In this document: positions 36,323-43,681 of the stretch, one piece after another
Numbering within the stretch: the stretch's first letter is position 1
Layout of the letters: every line of letters begins with the position of its first letter
Assembly: GCF_007680605.1 (NCBI RefSeq)
Contig: NZ_VEIO01000001.1
Span: 682,001 to 746,000, forward strand
Direction of reading: 5' to 3'
Source of the DNA: Paenibacillus xylanexedens
Lineage (GTDB): Bacteria > Bacillota > Bacilli > Paenibacillales > Paenibacillaceae
DNA length: 64,000 nt
The notes under the pieces: generated by a model
What the model was told of the DNA's origin: nothing
Database searches by the model: none
What the model saw: the letters and a program-made list of their open reading frames with translations, nothing else
Translations under genes and position numbers: made by a program

Positions 36323-36922
36323 ATGAGAGAATTTCCCCTTAGAGATGATGAGCTTGTTCTTCGTAACGTGGAGCAAGATGACCTTACTGAACTATATGAG
36401 CTGATTTATAAGGATGACAATCCCGAATGGAAAAAGTGGGATGCACCTTATTATCCGCTGGAGCATGAACCATACGAACGTTTTGTGCAGCATACGCTTG
36501 CACGGTTGGAGGCAGATCAAAAAGCAGCGCGGCCAGCATCCCTTCGGATTATTGAGGCAGATGGAGAAATCGTTGGAATGATCAGTTATTATATTGAAGA
36601 TCCGTTATCGATGTGGCTTGAGATGGGGATTATCATCTACAAACCTTCTCGATGGGGGAGAGGGATCGGTACACGTTCACTTCATATGTGGTCAGGTCAT
36701 TTATTTGAAAATCTGCCCATCGTGAGGGTTGGACTGACTACGTGGTCTGGTAATGAGCGAATGATGCAGGCTGCAACAAAGATTGGACTGCAAATCGAGG
36801 GGCGTATGCGGAAGTGCCGGCTCGTTCTTGGAGAGTATTATGATTCAATCCGGATGGGTATGCTCCGCGAGGAGTGGGAGCAGAAATTATCCGGTGAAAC
36901 GGACGGAAATGTATATAACTGA
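36323..36922 (+). CDS. GNAT acetyltransferase, RimJ/RimL type
   Basis: A 199-residue GNAT protein beginning with the typical MREFPLRDDELVLRNVEQDD strand. The acetyl-CoA site is YKPSRWGRGIGTRSL (about 112-126), and GLTTWSGNERMMQAATKIGLQIEGRMRKC follows the RimJ/RimL pattern of Asn, Arg and Ile residues. Family members acetylate ribosomal protein N-termini or small molecules such as antibiotics and polyamines; the substrate is unknown. It lies between rpiA and a MarR regulator in the same direction. Confidence 0.88.
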   Translation: MREFPLRDDELVLRNVEQDDLTELYELIYKDDNPEWKKWDAPYYPLEHEPYERFVQHTLARLEADQKAARPASLRIIEADGEIVGMISYYIEDPLSMWLEMGIIIYKPSRWGRGIGTRSLHMWSGHLFENLPIVRVGLTTWSGNERMMQAATKIGLQIEGRMRKCRLVLGEYYDSIRMGMLREEWEQKLSGETDGNVYN

Positions 36923-36937
36923 TGGAGGATTATAGAA

Positions 36938-37399
36938 ATGCTGAAAACGGAGGATAACCGGGAGTTGTCATTGCAATTGTTCGTGGTTCTTATTCGCGCA
37001 TACAATGCAGTGACATCACGTTCCAATCGGGACATCCAAAGCCATGGACTCAATTCCACAGAATTTGGAGTACTTGACTTGTTATATCATAAAGGACCAC
37101 AGGCCTTGCAAAAGATCGGTGAAAAAGTATTGATGTCTAGCGGCAATATTACTTATGTTGTTGACAAGTTACAAAACAAGAATTTGCTTTTTCGCCGTCC
37201 CTCCAAGGAGGATCGCCGGGTTATATATGCGGAATTGACGGAAGAAGGGAAACAGTTATTCACGCAAATATTTCCACAGCATCATCAAGTCATTATTGAC
37301 ATTCTGGAGGGGCTTGAACCATCCGAAAAAGTTGAGGCGATACGCCTGCTGAAGAAACTAGGGCTTGCTGCAGAAGGCAAAACGGACCTGCGTATATAA
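36938..37399 (+). CDS. MarR-family transcriptional regulator (MhqR-like)
   Basis: The 153-residue winged-helix regulator has FGVLDLLYHKGPQALQKIGEKVLMSSGNITYVVDKL (recognition helix around 60-85) and the wing FRRPSKEDRRVIYAELTEEGKQL. The short N-terminus and overall pattern resemble MhqR/YkvE-type regulators. There is a single Cys-free sensor region, so thiol sensing of the OhrR kind is unlikely. It starts 15 bases after the GNAT stop and ends in a terminator overlapping its last codons. It may regulate its own operon. Confidence 0.88.
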   Translation: MLKTEDNRELSLQLFVVLIRAYNAVTSRSNRDIQSHGLNSTEFGVLDLLYHKGPQALQKIGEKVLMSSGNITYVVDKLQNKNLLFRRPSKEDRRVIYAELTEEGKQLFTQIFPQHHQVIIDILEGLEPSEKVEAIRLLKKLGLAAEGKTDLRI

Positions 37400-37417
37400 C
37401 GTGGATCCGTTTTTTTG
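37381..37417 (+). terminator. Terminator overlapping the MarR stop codon
   Basis: AACGGA (37381-37386) pairs with TCCGTT (37406-37411), with extra CC/GG pairs inside, followed by a T run. The first arm is inside the MarR coding end. Confidence 0.7.
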
Positions 37418-37609
37418 TGTCTTCAACATACCTCGGATACTGGCTATATGGCTTGCGTATAGCTACATAATATAGGAAGATTGTTTTATATCATCGAAAT
37501 GATTTAGAACTCTTCATGTATACTAGATTAGTAGAGTTGTCCTAAACGGAATGATTTACATGAAGTAGATTTGTGCGGCACAGGATGCAGACAAAGGAGG
37601 AGTGCGTCG

Positions 37610-38698
37610 ATGAGTCATCGGGAGGCCGGAGAACGTTTACTTCAGGATGCAGAGATCTTGGCTGAAAAAATAACCGAAATGCAGTATCGGTTGCAGCCCG
37701 ACTTAATAGAGCGTTTCGGTCCGATTGGTAAAATAAGAACCAAGCAGGACTCACAGTACAGTCTGAGCTATCTGGCAGAAAGTGTGCTTGTGAAAAGTCC
37801 CGGTTTGTTCACTCACTATATATCGTGGTTAAAAGTACTGCTTGCCGGCTATCAGGTATCTGCGGAAGATCTCGAAGTAAATCTTCAGTTGATTAAAGAG
37901 GCGTTAAATGAAGAAATCGAACAACCTCACCGTGAGTTTCTGTTGGAATATCTGGAGATGGGGATCGATGTAATCCAGCAGATGGATACCCAGGCCAGCT
38001 TTATTCATGCATCTATGCCCTACGGGCTCGAAGCAAAAACGTATTTGCAACATTTGCTAGATAATAAACGCAGGGAAGCTTTCGAAATTGTCGAGTCAGA
38101 ACTGGACGATGGTGCAACGATCCGCGATATGTATCGTTACATTTTTCAGCCTGTTCAATACGAGATCGGCCGGTTGTGGCAAGGGGGACAGATTAGTGTT
38201 GGTCAGGAACATTTTTGCACAGCAGCAACACAATCATTTATTTCTCGTTTGTACTCCAGATGGCTGATTGGACCGAATAAGGGAAAAAAACTGGTTGCAG
38301 CCTGTGTGGGGAGTGAGCAGCACGAGATTGGGTTACGCATGCTTACAGATGTATTCGAAATGGAAGGCTGGGATACGTATTATCTTGGAGCCAATGTTCC
38401 AAATGGAAGCATTGTGGAAGCAATCAAGCGACATGAGAGTGATGTAATAGCGATTTCGGTGACGATGACTTATCATCTTCATCTGGCTAAAGAGTTAATC
38501 GAACGTATACGTAACCATGCAGAAACGGCTCATGTCAAAGTGATGGTTGGCGGTTATCCGTTTAATATAGACAAAGAATTATGGCGAACAGTCGGTGCTG
38601 ATGGTTATGCACCTGGAGCGGAAGAGGCTGTTGCTGTTGCTGAGCGTCTGCTTATTCATCCGGTGTCGCTTGACAATGTAAGTATGGCAAGTGAATAG
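37610..38698 (+). CDS. Cobalamin-binding protein with CarH-like light-sensor cap, no DNA-binding domain
   Basis: The 362-residue protein ends in a B12-binding Rossmann domain: Glu-Gln-His238-Glu-Ile-Gly supplies the axial His ligand, with SVTMTYHLHLA and VMVGGYPFN as the later motifs. Before it lies a four-helix cap with Trp190, nine residues, then Glu200-His201, the W-x9-EH signature of CarH-type AdoCbl photoreceptors. The residue after the Trp is Gln, where CarH has His132. The first 130 residues are helical and unrelated to MerR, so there is no DNA-binding domain. Start ATG at 37610 has AAAGGAGGAG nine bases upstream. A sensorless hybrid kinase follows after 15 bases. Confidence 0.9.
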   Translation: MSHREAGERLLQDAEILAEKITEMQYRLQPDLIERFGPIGKIRTKQDSQYSLSYLAESVLVKSPGLFTHYISWLKVLLAGYQVSAEDLEVNLQLIKEALNEEIEQPHREFLLEYLEMGIDVIQQMDTQASFIHASMPYGLEAKTYLQHLLDNKRREAFEIVESELDDGATIRDMYRYIFQPVQYEIGRLWQGGQISVGQEHFCTAATQSFISRLYSRWLIGPNKGKKLVAACVGSEQHEIGLRMLTDVFEMEGWDTYYLGANVPNGSIVEAIKRHESDVIAISVTMTYHLHLAKELIERIRNHAETAHVKVMVGGYPFNIDKELWRTVGADGYAPGAEEAVAVAERLLIHPVSLDNVSMASE

Positions 38699-38713
38699 GA
38701 AAGGGATGAAGGG

Positions 38714-40414
38714 ATGTCTAATGACAATGAAGAGATACAGAGGCTTCGTAAAACGATCGAGCAGTTATCCGACCAACTGATTCGAAGTAAGGAACAAGAG
38801 GAACGCACACTGTCCGCATTTTCGGATATGAATAATGAGCTTGTGACGCTTCAGCGGCAGCTCGCCAAGAACAATGCGGGTCTTGAATCAGCACGCCGGC
38901 AGGCTGTAGCATCGGACGAATCAAAAAGTGCTTTTATGGCAGTCATCAGCCATGACTTTCGGACACCCCTAAACGGAATATTGGGGATGGCTGAATTGTT
39001 AACGTTATCGTCGTTGTCGAAAGAGCAGAAAGATTCAGTCATTGTTATTCAAGAGGCAGCCAAGCTTTTACTCAAATTAATTCAGGATCTTCTGGATCTT
39101 TCCAAGCTTGAAGCAGGTCAATTGCGTCTTGAGCAAGGAGAGGTGAAGCTGCAAGGGATTTTGGATCACATCTTTCGTTTGCTTAAACCACAGATCGATA
39201 AGAAAAGAAATTGCATTACTATGAATTGCGATTTAGAAATCGCCGCTGTACTTGAGGGAGATTCCACCCGAATTACACAAATACTGATTAACCTGATTCA
39301 AAACGCAAACAAATTCACTACCGATGGATCTGTTCAAGTTGAGGTTAAGCTTGTTAAGCATCAGTCACGTAATCAGCTTGTGCGCTTCGAAGTGCATGAT
39401 ACGGGGATTGGTGTTTCAGAAGAAGATCAGAAAAGCTTGTTCGAGCCATATATGCAGACAGAACGGGGACGTTCGAAAGAGTATGAAGGTACAGGCCTTG
39501 GTTTATCGATCTGTAAGTCGCTCGTTCATTTAATGAATGGAGAGATCGGAATCAAGAGTACCGAAGGGGAAGGTTCCACTTTCTGGTTTGAGCTTGAACT
39601 TGGGCTATATAAGGTGAAAAGCGAAGTTGGGGATACAATGAAGAATAATTCTCAGGATGCACTTGAGCAGGATGCCCATACTTTGCCCATCCTACTGGCT
39701 GATGATAATGTTATTAACCGTCAGCTTGTTCAACTGCAACTCAAAAAGCTGGGTTTTACTGAACTCGAATGTGTATCCAGTGGGGAAGAAGCTGTGAATG
39801 CGTTTCGCAATAAAACTTACAGTCTGATTTTGATGGATAGTATGATGCCCGTTATGGACGGGATTGAAGCCGCACGCCAGATCCGTGCAATAGAGCAGGA
39901 TGAGATGCGTCCAGCTACGCCGATTATCGCAATGACAGGCAATGTAATGCAAAGCGAGAAGGACAGGTGTTATGAGGCTGGAATGAATGACTTTATCGGT
40001 AAGCCATTTACCTTAGAGGTGCTTGACACGACCATTCGGAAGTGGCAATCGTCATCAAAACCTGTACAGATTCTGAATATGGACGTTGTCCGTGAAATTG
40101 CCGAATTAAATACGGATGGTAGCCAAACGTTGCTCAGCATGTTGCTGGAGATGTACCGTGCGGAAACGCCGGGGAAAATCGAGGACTTGCGCAGACATGT
40201 TGTGTCAGCCGATCATAAGGCGGCAGCCGAGACAGCACATGATTTGAAATCAGGGAGTCTGAGCCTCGGAATTAATTATCTCTCAACGTTGTTCAGCCAG
40301 ATTGAGAAATACGCGAAACAGGAACGAACCCATCAAGCAGAACCACTGCTTGATAAGCTACTTCCCGCGTATCAGGCTGCTTGTGGAGCACTTCAGCAAG
40401 CTAATAAAAGTTGA
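38714..40414 (+). CDS. Hybrid sensor histidine kinase with receiver and HPt domains, no own sensor
   Basis: The 566-residue cytoplasmic phosphorelay protein has, in order: a coiled coil (1-60), a HisKA domain with His80 in ISHDFRTPLNG, an ATPase domain (NLIQNANKF, HDTGIGV, GTGLGLSI), a receiver with phospho-acceptor Asp375 (LILMDSMMP) and an HPt domain with His509 (AHDLKSGS). There is no membrane segment, PAS or GAF domain, so input must come from a partner. The B12-binding protein 15 bases upstream is the obvious candidate. No separate output response regulator is next to it. Confidence 0.93.
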   Translation: MSNDNEEIQRLRKTIEQLSDQLIRSKEQEERTLSAFSDMNNELVTLQRQLAKNNAGLESARRQAVASDESKSAFMAVISHDFRTPLNGILGMAELLTLSSLSKEQKDSVIVIQEAAKLLLKLIQDLLDLSKLEAGQLRLEQGEVKLQGILDHIFRLLKPQIDKKRNCITMNCDLEIAAVLEGDSTRITQILINLIQNANKFTTDGSVQVEVKLVKHQSRNQLVRFEVHDTGIGVSEEDQKSLFEPYMQTERGRSKEYEGTGLGLSICKSLVHLMNGEIGIKSTEGEGSTFWFELELGLYKVKSEVGDTMKNNSQDALEQDAHTLPILLADDNVINRQLVQLQLKKLGFTELECVSSGEEAVNAFRNKTYSLILMDSMMPVMDGIEAARQIRAIEQDEMRPATPIIAMTGNVMQSEKDRCYEAGMNDFIGKPFTLEVLDTTIRKWQSSSKPVQILNMDVVREIAELNTDGSQTLLSMLLEMYRAETPGKIEDLRRHVVSADHKAAAETAHDLKSGSLSLGINYLSTLFSQIEKYAKQERTHQAEPLLDKLLPAYQAACGALQQANKS

Positions 40415-40496
40415 AGCATGTTAGGTTATGCCGCATTATAACCTGATTTTTATATGGAGTCGCTTAACTCATAGACTGAAATGGAGGATTTTTTAC

Positions 40497-41438
40497 ATGA
40501 TATTTTACGGGCTGGCGGCTCTCATCATCATCATAGCTCTGCTGTGGGTTGGAGGACTTTATTTCTTCAAGACAGCGATTCGGCGTACGCCGAAAACATT
40601 TTTGGCGGATAATCCGAATCTTAAAACGGAAGTGGAAGATGAACTGATCAGTACTGTTGCTGATTTACAATGGCTTGATGCTCGGGATACCAAGACTGTT
40701 ACCATCCAGTCTCAAGATGGATTGAGACTCTCCGGCTCCTGGCTTTCATCAAAGAACAAGTCTGCAAGCACAGTTATTCTTGCTCATGGCTACTCGGGGA
40801 AAGGCAGAGAAATGGCGGGGTTCGCCCGATTTTACGCTGAAACCCTGGGTTATCACGTATTAATGCCGGATGATCGCGGACATGGTCAGAGTGAAGGAGA
40901 GGTCATCGGATTTGGCTGGTTAGATCGGAAAGATTATGTTCAGTGGATCGGGTGGGTGCTGGGACATGTGGGACAAAATACAGATATTGTTCTGCATGGC
41001 ATATCGATGGGAGGCGCCACTGTGCTGATGACAGGCGGGGAAGAGCTACCTGATCAGGTCAGAGCCATTGTATCGGACTGTGCCTATACCTCTGTGGAGG
41101 AGGAATTGACGTTCCAGTTGAAGCAGTTGTACAAGCTGCCGCCCTTTCCGTTCATTCCGGTGACCAGTTTGATTACAAAATGGAAAGCCGGGTACTCATT
41201 TAAAGAAGCATCCGCATTGAAACAACTCGCCAAAGTTAACGTTCCGGTGCTCTTCATCCATGGTGAGGCGGACATGTTTGTGCCAACGGAAATGGTGTAT
41301 CGCTTGTACGAAGTGTGTAAGTCAGAGAAGGAACTGCTGACGATTCCTCGTGCAGGTCACGGAACGGCGTATCAGGTTGATCGCGAGAAATATGAAGCGG
41401 TACTAGAAGCTTTTTTGCAGAAACACATGCCGCGTTGA
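40497..41438 (+). CDS. Membrane-anchored alpha/beta hydrolase (YqkD-like)
   Basis: A 313-residue protein with one N-terminal membrane helix (IFYGLAALIIIIALLWVGGLYF) and an alpha/beta hydrolase domain. The nucleophile is Ser in GISMGGATVLM (about 190), the acid is Asp in HGEADMFVP (about 260) and the base is His in RAGHGTAYQ. Start ATG at 40497 is supported by TGGAGG; an in-frame ATG at 40428 has no site. It resembles YqkD-type serine peptidase/esterase-like proteins; substrate unknown. It heads four tightly spaced genes (gaps of about 25-45 bases). Confidence 0.87.
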   Translation: MIFYGLAALIIIIALLWVGGLYFFKTAIRRTPKTFLADNPNLKTEVEDELISTVADLQWLDARDTKTVTIQSQDGLRLSGSWLSSKNKSASTVILAHGYSGKGREMAGFARFYAETLGYHVLMPDDRGHGQSEGEVIGFGWLDRKDYVQWIGWVLGHVGQNTDIVLHGISMGGATVLMTGGEELPDQVRAIVSDCAYTSVEEELTFQLKQLYKLPPFPFIPVTSLITKWKAGYSFKEASALKQLAKVNVPVLFIHGEADMFVPTEMVYRLYEVCKSEKELLTIPRAGHGTAYQVDREKYEAVLEAFLQKHMPR

Positions 41439-41467
41439 GAGCGGTTCACTGATGGAGGGAGATGGAT

Positions 41468-41797
41468 ATGCCACGTTTTTCAAGAGAATGCTCGTATTGT
41501 CATGAACCAATGGGAGCAGATGAATTCAAATGCAAGTCATGCGGCAACATGGTAACGACCAAAACGGCCAAGCCAGATCAGCCATATATGTCGGAGTATG
41601 AAGAATCGACATTGGATCGTTATTCTATGGTGCTGCTCGTGATCATGACGATATTTTTTGCGCCCATTGCGATGACCATTGGTGGAATACTGTTGTTTAA
41701 TGACTATGCCAGTAAACGGGATGCGGGGAAAATACTTGTCACGGCCAGTTTAATTATGATAGTAATTTATATGATTCTTTTCTTCGCTTTTAGGTGA
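41468..41797 (+). CDS. Small zinc-ribbon membrane protein of unknown function
   Basis: The 109-residue protein begins with a zinc-ribbon (CSYCHEP...CKSCG, two CxxC pairs at about 7-10 and 22-25), a polar linker, and two membrane helices (MVLLVIMTIFFAPIAMTIGGILLF and ILVTASLIMIVIYMILFFAF). Start ATG at 41468 is preferred, seven bases after GGAGGGA; the ATG at 41462 is too close to that site. The function is not recognised. It lies between the hydrolase and a methyltransferase, probably in one transcript. Confidence 0.75.
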   Translation: MPRFSRECSYCHEPMGADEFKCKSCGNMVTTKTAKPDQPYMSEYEESTLDRYSMVLLVIMTIFFAPIAMTIGGILLFNDYASKRDAGKILVTASLIMIVIYMILFFAFR

Positions 41798-41839
41798 ACG
41801 TTACTGTAAAGGTCTAAATCCATTGCAGGAGGTAACTGA

Positions 41840-42553
41840 ATGCGGGAAGAACAATTTGAGGCTGCTCGTCAAGCCGAAGCGGGATATCATTCTAACTTTT
41901 ATAAAAACAATGAATTGTTTGAAGATGGAACATGGATGTCCAGACCCATGCCTATGGTGATGGAGATGTTGGAACGTTTGCTTGTTCATAAACAGGAATT
42001 ACGTGTACTTGACCTGGGATGTGGTGTGGGCAGACATACGATTCCGATTGCACAACGTCTGGCAGATACAAACAGCGAGGTTATTGGCGTGGATCTGTTG
42101 GATGAAGCGGTAGACGGACTTCGCAAGTATGCGAAACAGTATGAGGTGGATCACATCGTTCAGGCCGAAAAAGCAGATGTTGAGCATTACCGGATTCAAC
42201 CGAAAGCTTTTGACTTTATTGCGGCCTGTTCCTGTCTCGAACACACATCTAGCAAAGAGGCTTTTCTTGAAACAGTGGAACGATTAAAAGAGGGAACCCG
42301 GCTCGGAGGTATCCATTGTATTACGATGAGTACCAGTGTGGAAGAAAAAGAAATCCAGACAGGCCGTCAGATTGAGCCATTGATTGAATTGAACCTGCCG
42401 ACATCCGAAGTCATGGCTTTACTGGAACAAGCCTACGAGGGCTGGAATATTCTGTTTCAGGAGCATGTAACCCAGACGATCCAAGAAGAGAAGTATGATA
42501 AACCGACAGAGTTTCGTTGCGAGTTGCTTCGGTTTGCTGTGCAGAAAGACTAA
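41840..42553 (+). CDS. Class I SAM-dependent methyltransferase (tellurite-resistance TehB-like)
   Basis: A 237-residue methyltransferase with motif I VLDLGCGVGRHTIPIA (about 54-69), the acidic ribose-binding strand EVIGVDLLDEAVDGL, and a later FDFIAACSCLEHTSS motif. These fit small-molecule methyltransferases, some named TehB-like, but the substrate is unknown. Start ATG follows GCAGGAGG. The gene is 42 bases after the zinc-ribbon gene and 26 before a GNAT gene. Confidence 0.86.
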   Translation: MREEQFEAARQAEAGYHSNFYKNNELFEDGTWMSRPMPMVMEMLERLLVHKQELRVLDLGCGVGRHTIPIAQRLADTNSEVIGVDLLDEAVDGLRKYAKQYEVDHIVQAEKADVEHYRIQPKAFDFIAACSCLEHTSSKEAFLETVERLKEGTRLGGIHCITMSTSVEEKEIQTGRQIEPLIELNLPTSEVMALLEQAYEGWNILFQEHVTQTIQEEKYDKPTEFRCELLRFAVQKD

Positions 42554-42579
42554 GTACTTATATTGGAGGAATTGTTTTG

Positions 42580-43014
42580 TTGAAAAATTTGAAGCCACGA
42601 CTGCAGGAGCCGGAGGTACAGGAGCTGCTCTCTTACGCTGTATTCCCAGACCCTGATCAGGTTAATGAAACGGTACAGCAATATGTGAAACAAAGTAACC
42701 TGTTTCTGACGGGATATGAGGACGAAGAACAGCTGGTTGGTCTAATTGGCTATGAACATACGGGAGCGAGCGAAATTACGATTCGCCATATTGCAGTTCT
42801 GCCCGAGAACCGCTTCAAAAATTACGGGCGGGGCATGATTTCACAGCTTCTTGCAGAGTACAATCCAGATACTTTGATTGCGGAAACAGACCAGGAAGCG
42901 GTGGAGTTTTACCGAAACACGGGATTTGTCGTCTATAGTCTCGGTGAATTGTTTCCAGGTGTGGAGAGATTCCGCTGTGTTCTTGAGAAAGAAGACGATG
43001 AGCAAGATGTTTAG
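42580..43014 (+). CDS. GNAT-family N-acetyltransferase
   Basis: A 144-residue GNAT protein: ITIRHIAVLPENRFKNYGRGMI contains the acetyl-CoA loop (R/N-x-G-R-G), and AVEFYRNTGFVVYSLGELFPGVERFRCVLEK is the typical end. TTG start at 42580 (or the adjacent TTG at 42577) lies six to nine bases after GGAGGA; the frame extends upstream into the methyltransferase but without a ribosome site. It is the last gene of the orphan operon, followed by a strong terminator. Confidence 0.85.
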   Translation: MKNLKPRLQEPEVQELLSYAVFPDPDQVNETVQQYVKQSNLFLTGYEDEEQLVGLIGYEHTGASEITIRHIAVLPENRFKNYGRGMISQLLAEYNPDTLIAETDQEAVEFYRNTGFVVYSLGELFPGVERFRCVLEKEDDEQDV

Positions 43015-43066
43015 CGAGGGAAGTGCGTAAAGCATTCTGTGTATAATCTTATACGAAAAATCCGAT

Positions 43067-43114
43067 AGGATATTTGGCTTGGCAAAAGTGCTGAGCCGGA
43101 TGTCCTGTTTTTTT
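43067..43114 (+). terminator. Terminator of the hydrolase/methyltransferase operon
   Basis: AGGATATTTGGCT (43067-43079) pairs with AGCCGGATGTCCT (43094-43106) through Watson-Crick and GU pairs, then seven T. Confidence 0.88.
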
Positions 43115-43137
43115 GTTTAAAGTGTAGGAAAAAAGTA

Positions 43138-43165
43138 TTGCTTCGCGATATAGTTTCATTATAGA
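43138..43165 (+). promoter_or_regulatory. Promoter of the marR-MMPL operon
   Basis: TTGCTT (43138-43143), 16 bases, TATAGA (43160-43165). An alternative -10 TAGAAT at 43162-43167 gives 18-base spacing. It lies just upstream of an inverted repeat. Confidence 0.5.
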
Positions 43166-43182
43166 ATAGTTTTTGTGATGAA

Positions 43183-43201
43183 TAGTTCGTTATGTGAACT
43201 A
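43183..43201. promoter_or_regulatory. Candidate MarR operator upstream of the MMPL operon
   Basis: TAGTTC (43183-43188) and GAACTA (43196-43201) are inverted half-sites 7 bases apart, between the predicted promoter and the MarR start at 43223. This position fits autorepression. Confidence 0.5.
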
Positions 43202-43222
43202 GTTTTGAAAGGAGAAAAATAT

Positions 43223-43681
43223 ATGAACATTCCAGATGCCAAAAGTTTAGTGAATCGTTATCTGGATGCCTCTTTCCTTGTTAACAAGCGGTTTGATACC
43301 CAGATACGGGAAAAGGTAGGGCAAACGGTCACGACGGACCAATTTTGCGCACTGCGTCTTATACATGAGAAGCCTGCCTGCACTCCCTCGGATCTTGCAG
43401 AGCTCTTATGTGTGGGCAAGAGCAGCATTACGGCTTTGGTCAACAAGCTAGCTGATCGGAATCTGGTGCATCGTACAGGGGATGAACGTGACCGTCGCGT
43501 CATCTATCTTACCCTGACCGAGGATGGTCTTCAGATTTACAAGGAGACTGAATTGGAAATTCAGAAGGTTCTTGAACCTTACTTGAAACATTTCACACCA
43601 GAAGCGGTCCAGAACTTTATTGAATCTTTTGAGAAGCTGGCAGCGCTGCTAACACAAGAAGAAGGGCTGGAGAAGCAATGA
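43223..43681 (+). CDS. MarR-family repressor of the MMPL exporter
   Basis: The 152-residue regulator shows CTPSDLAELLCVGKSSITALVNKL (HTH, about 60-83) and the wing VHRTGDERDRRVIYLTLTEDG. The ATG at 43223 follows AAAGGAG; a longer frame from 43175 passes through the operator and is not favoured. Its stop overlaps the exporter start as ATGA, so the pair is co-translated. The usual logic is that binding of a toxic compound releases MarR and switches on the pump (inference). Confidence 0.9.
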   Translation: MNIPDAKSLVNRYLDASFLVNKRFDTQIREKVGQTVTTDQFCALRLIHEKPACTPSDLAELLCVGKSSITALVNKLADRNLVHRTGDERDRRVIYLTLTEDGLQIYKETELEIQKVLEPYLKHFTPEAVQNFIESFEKLAALLTQEEGLEKQ

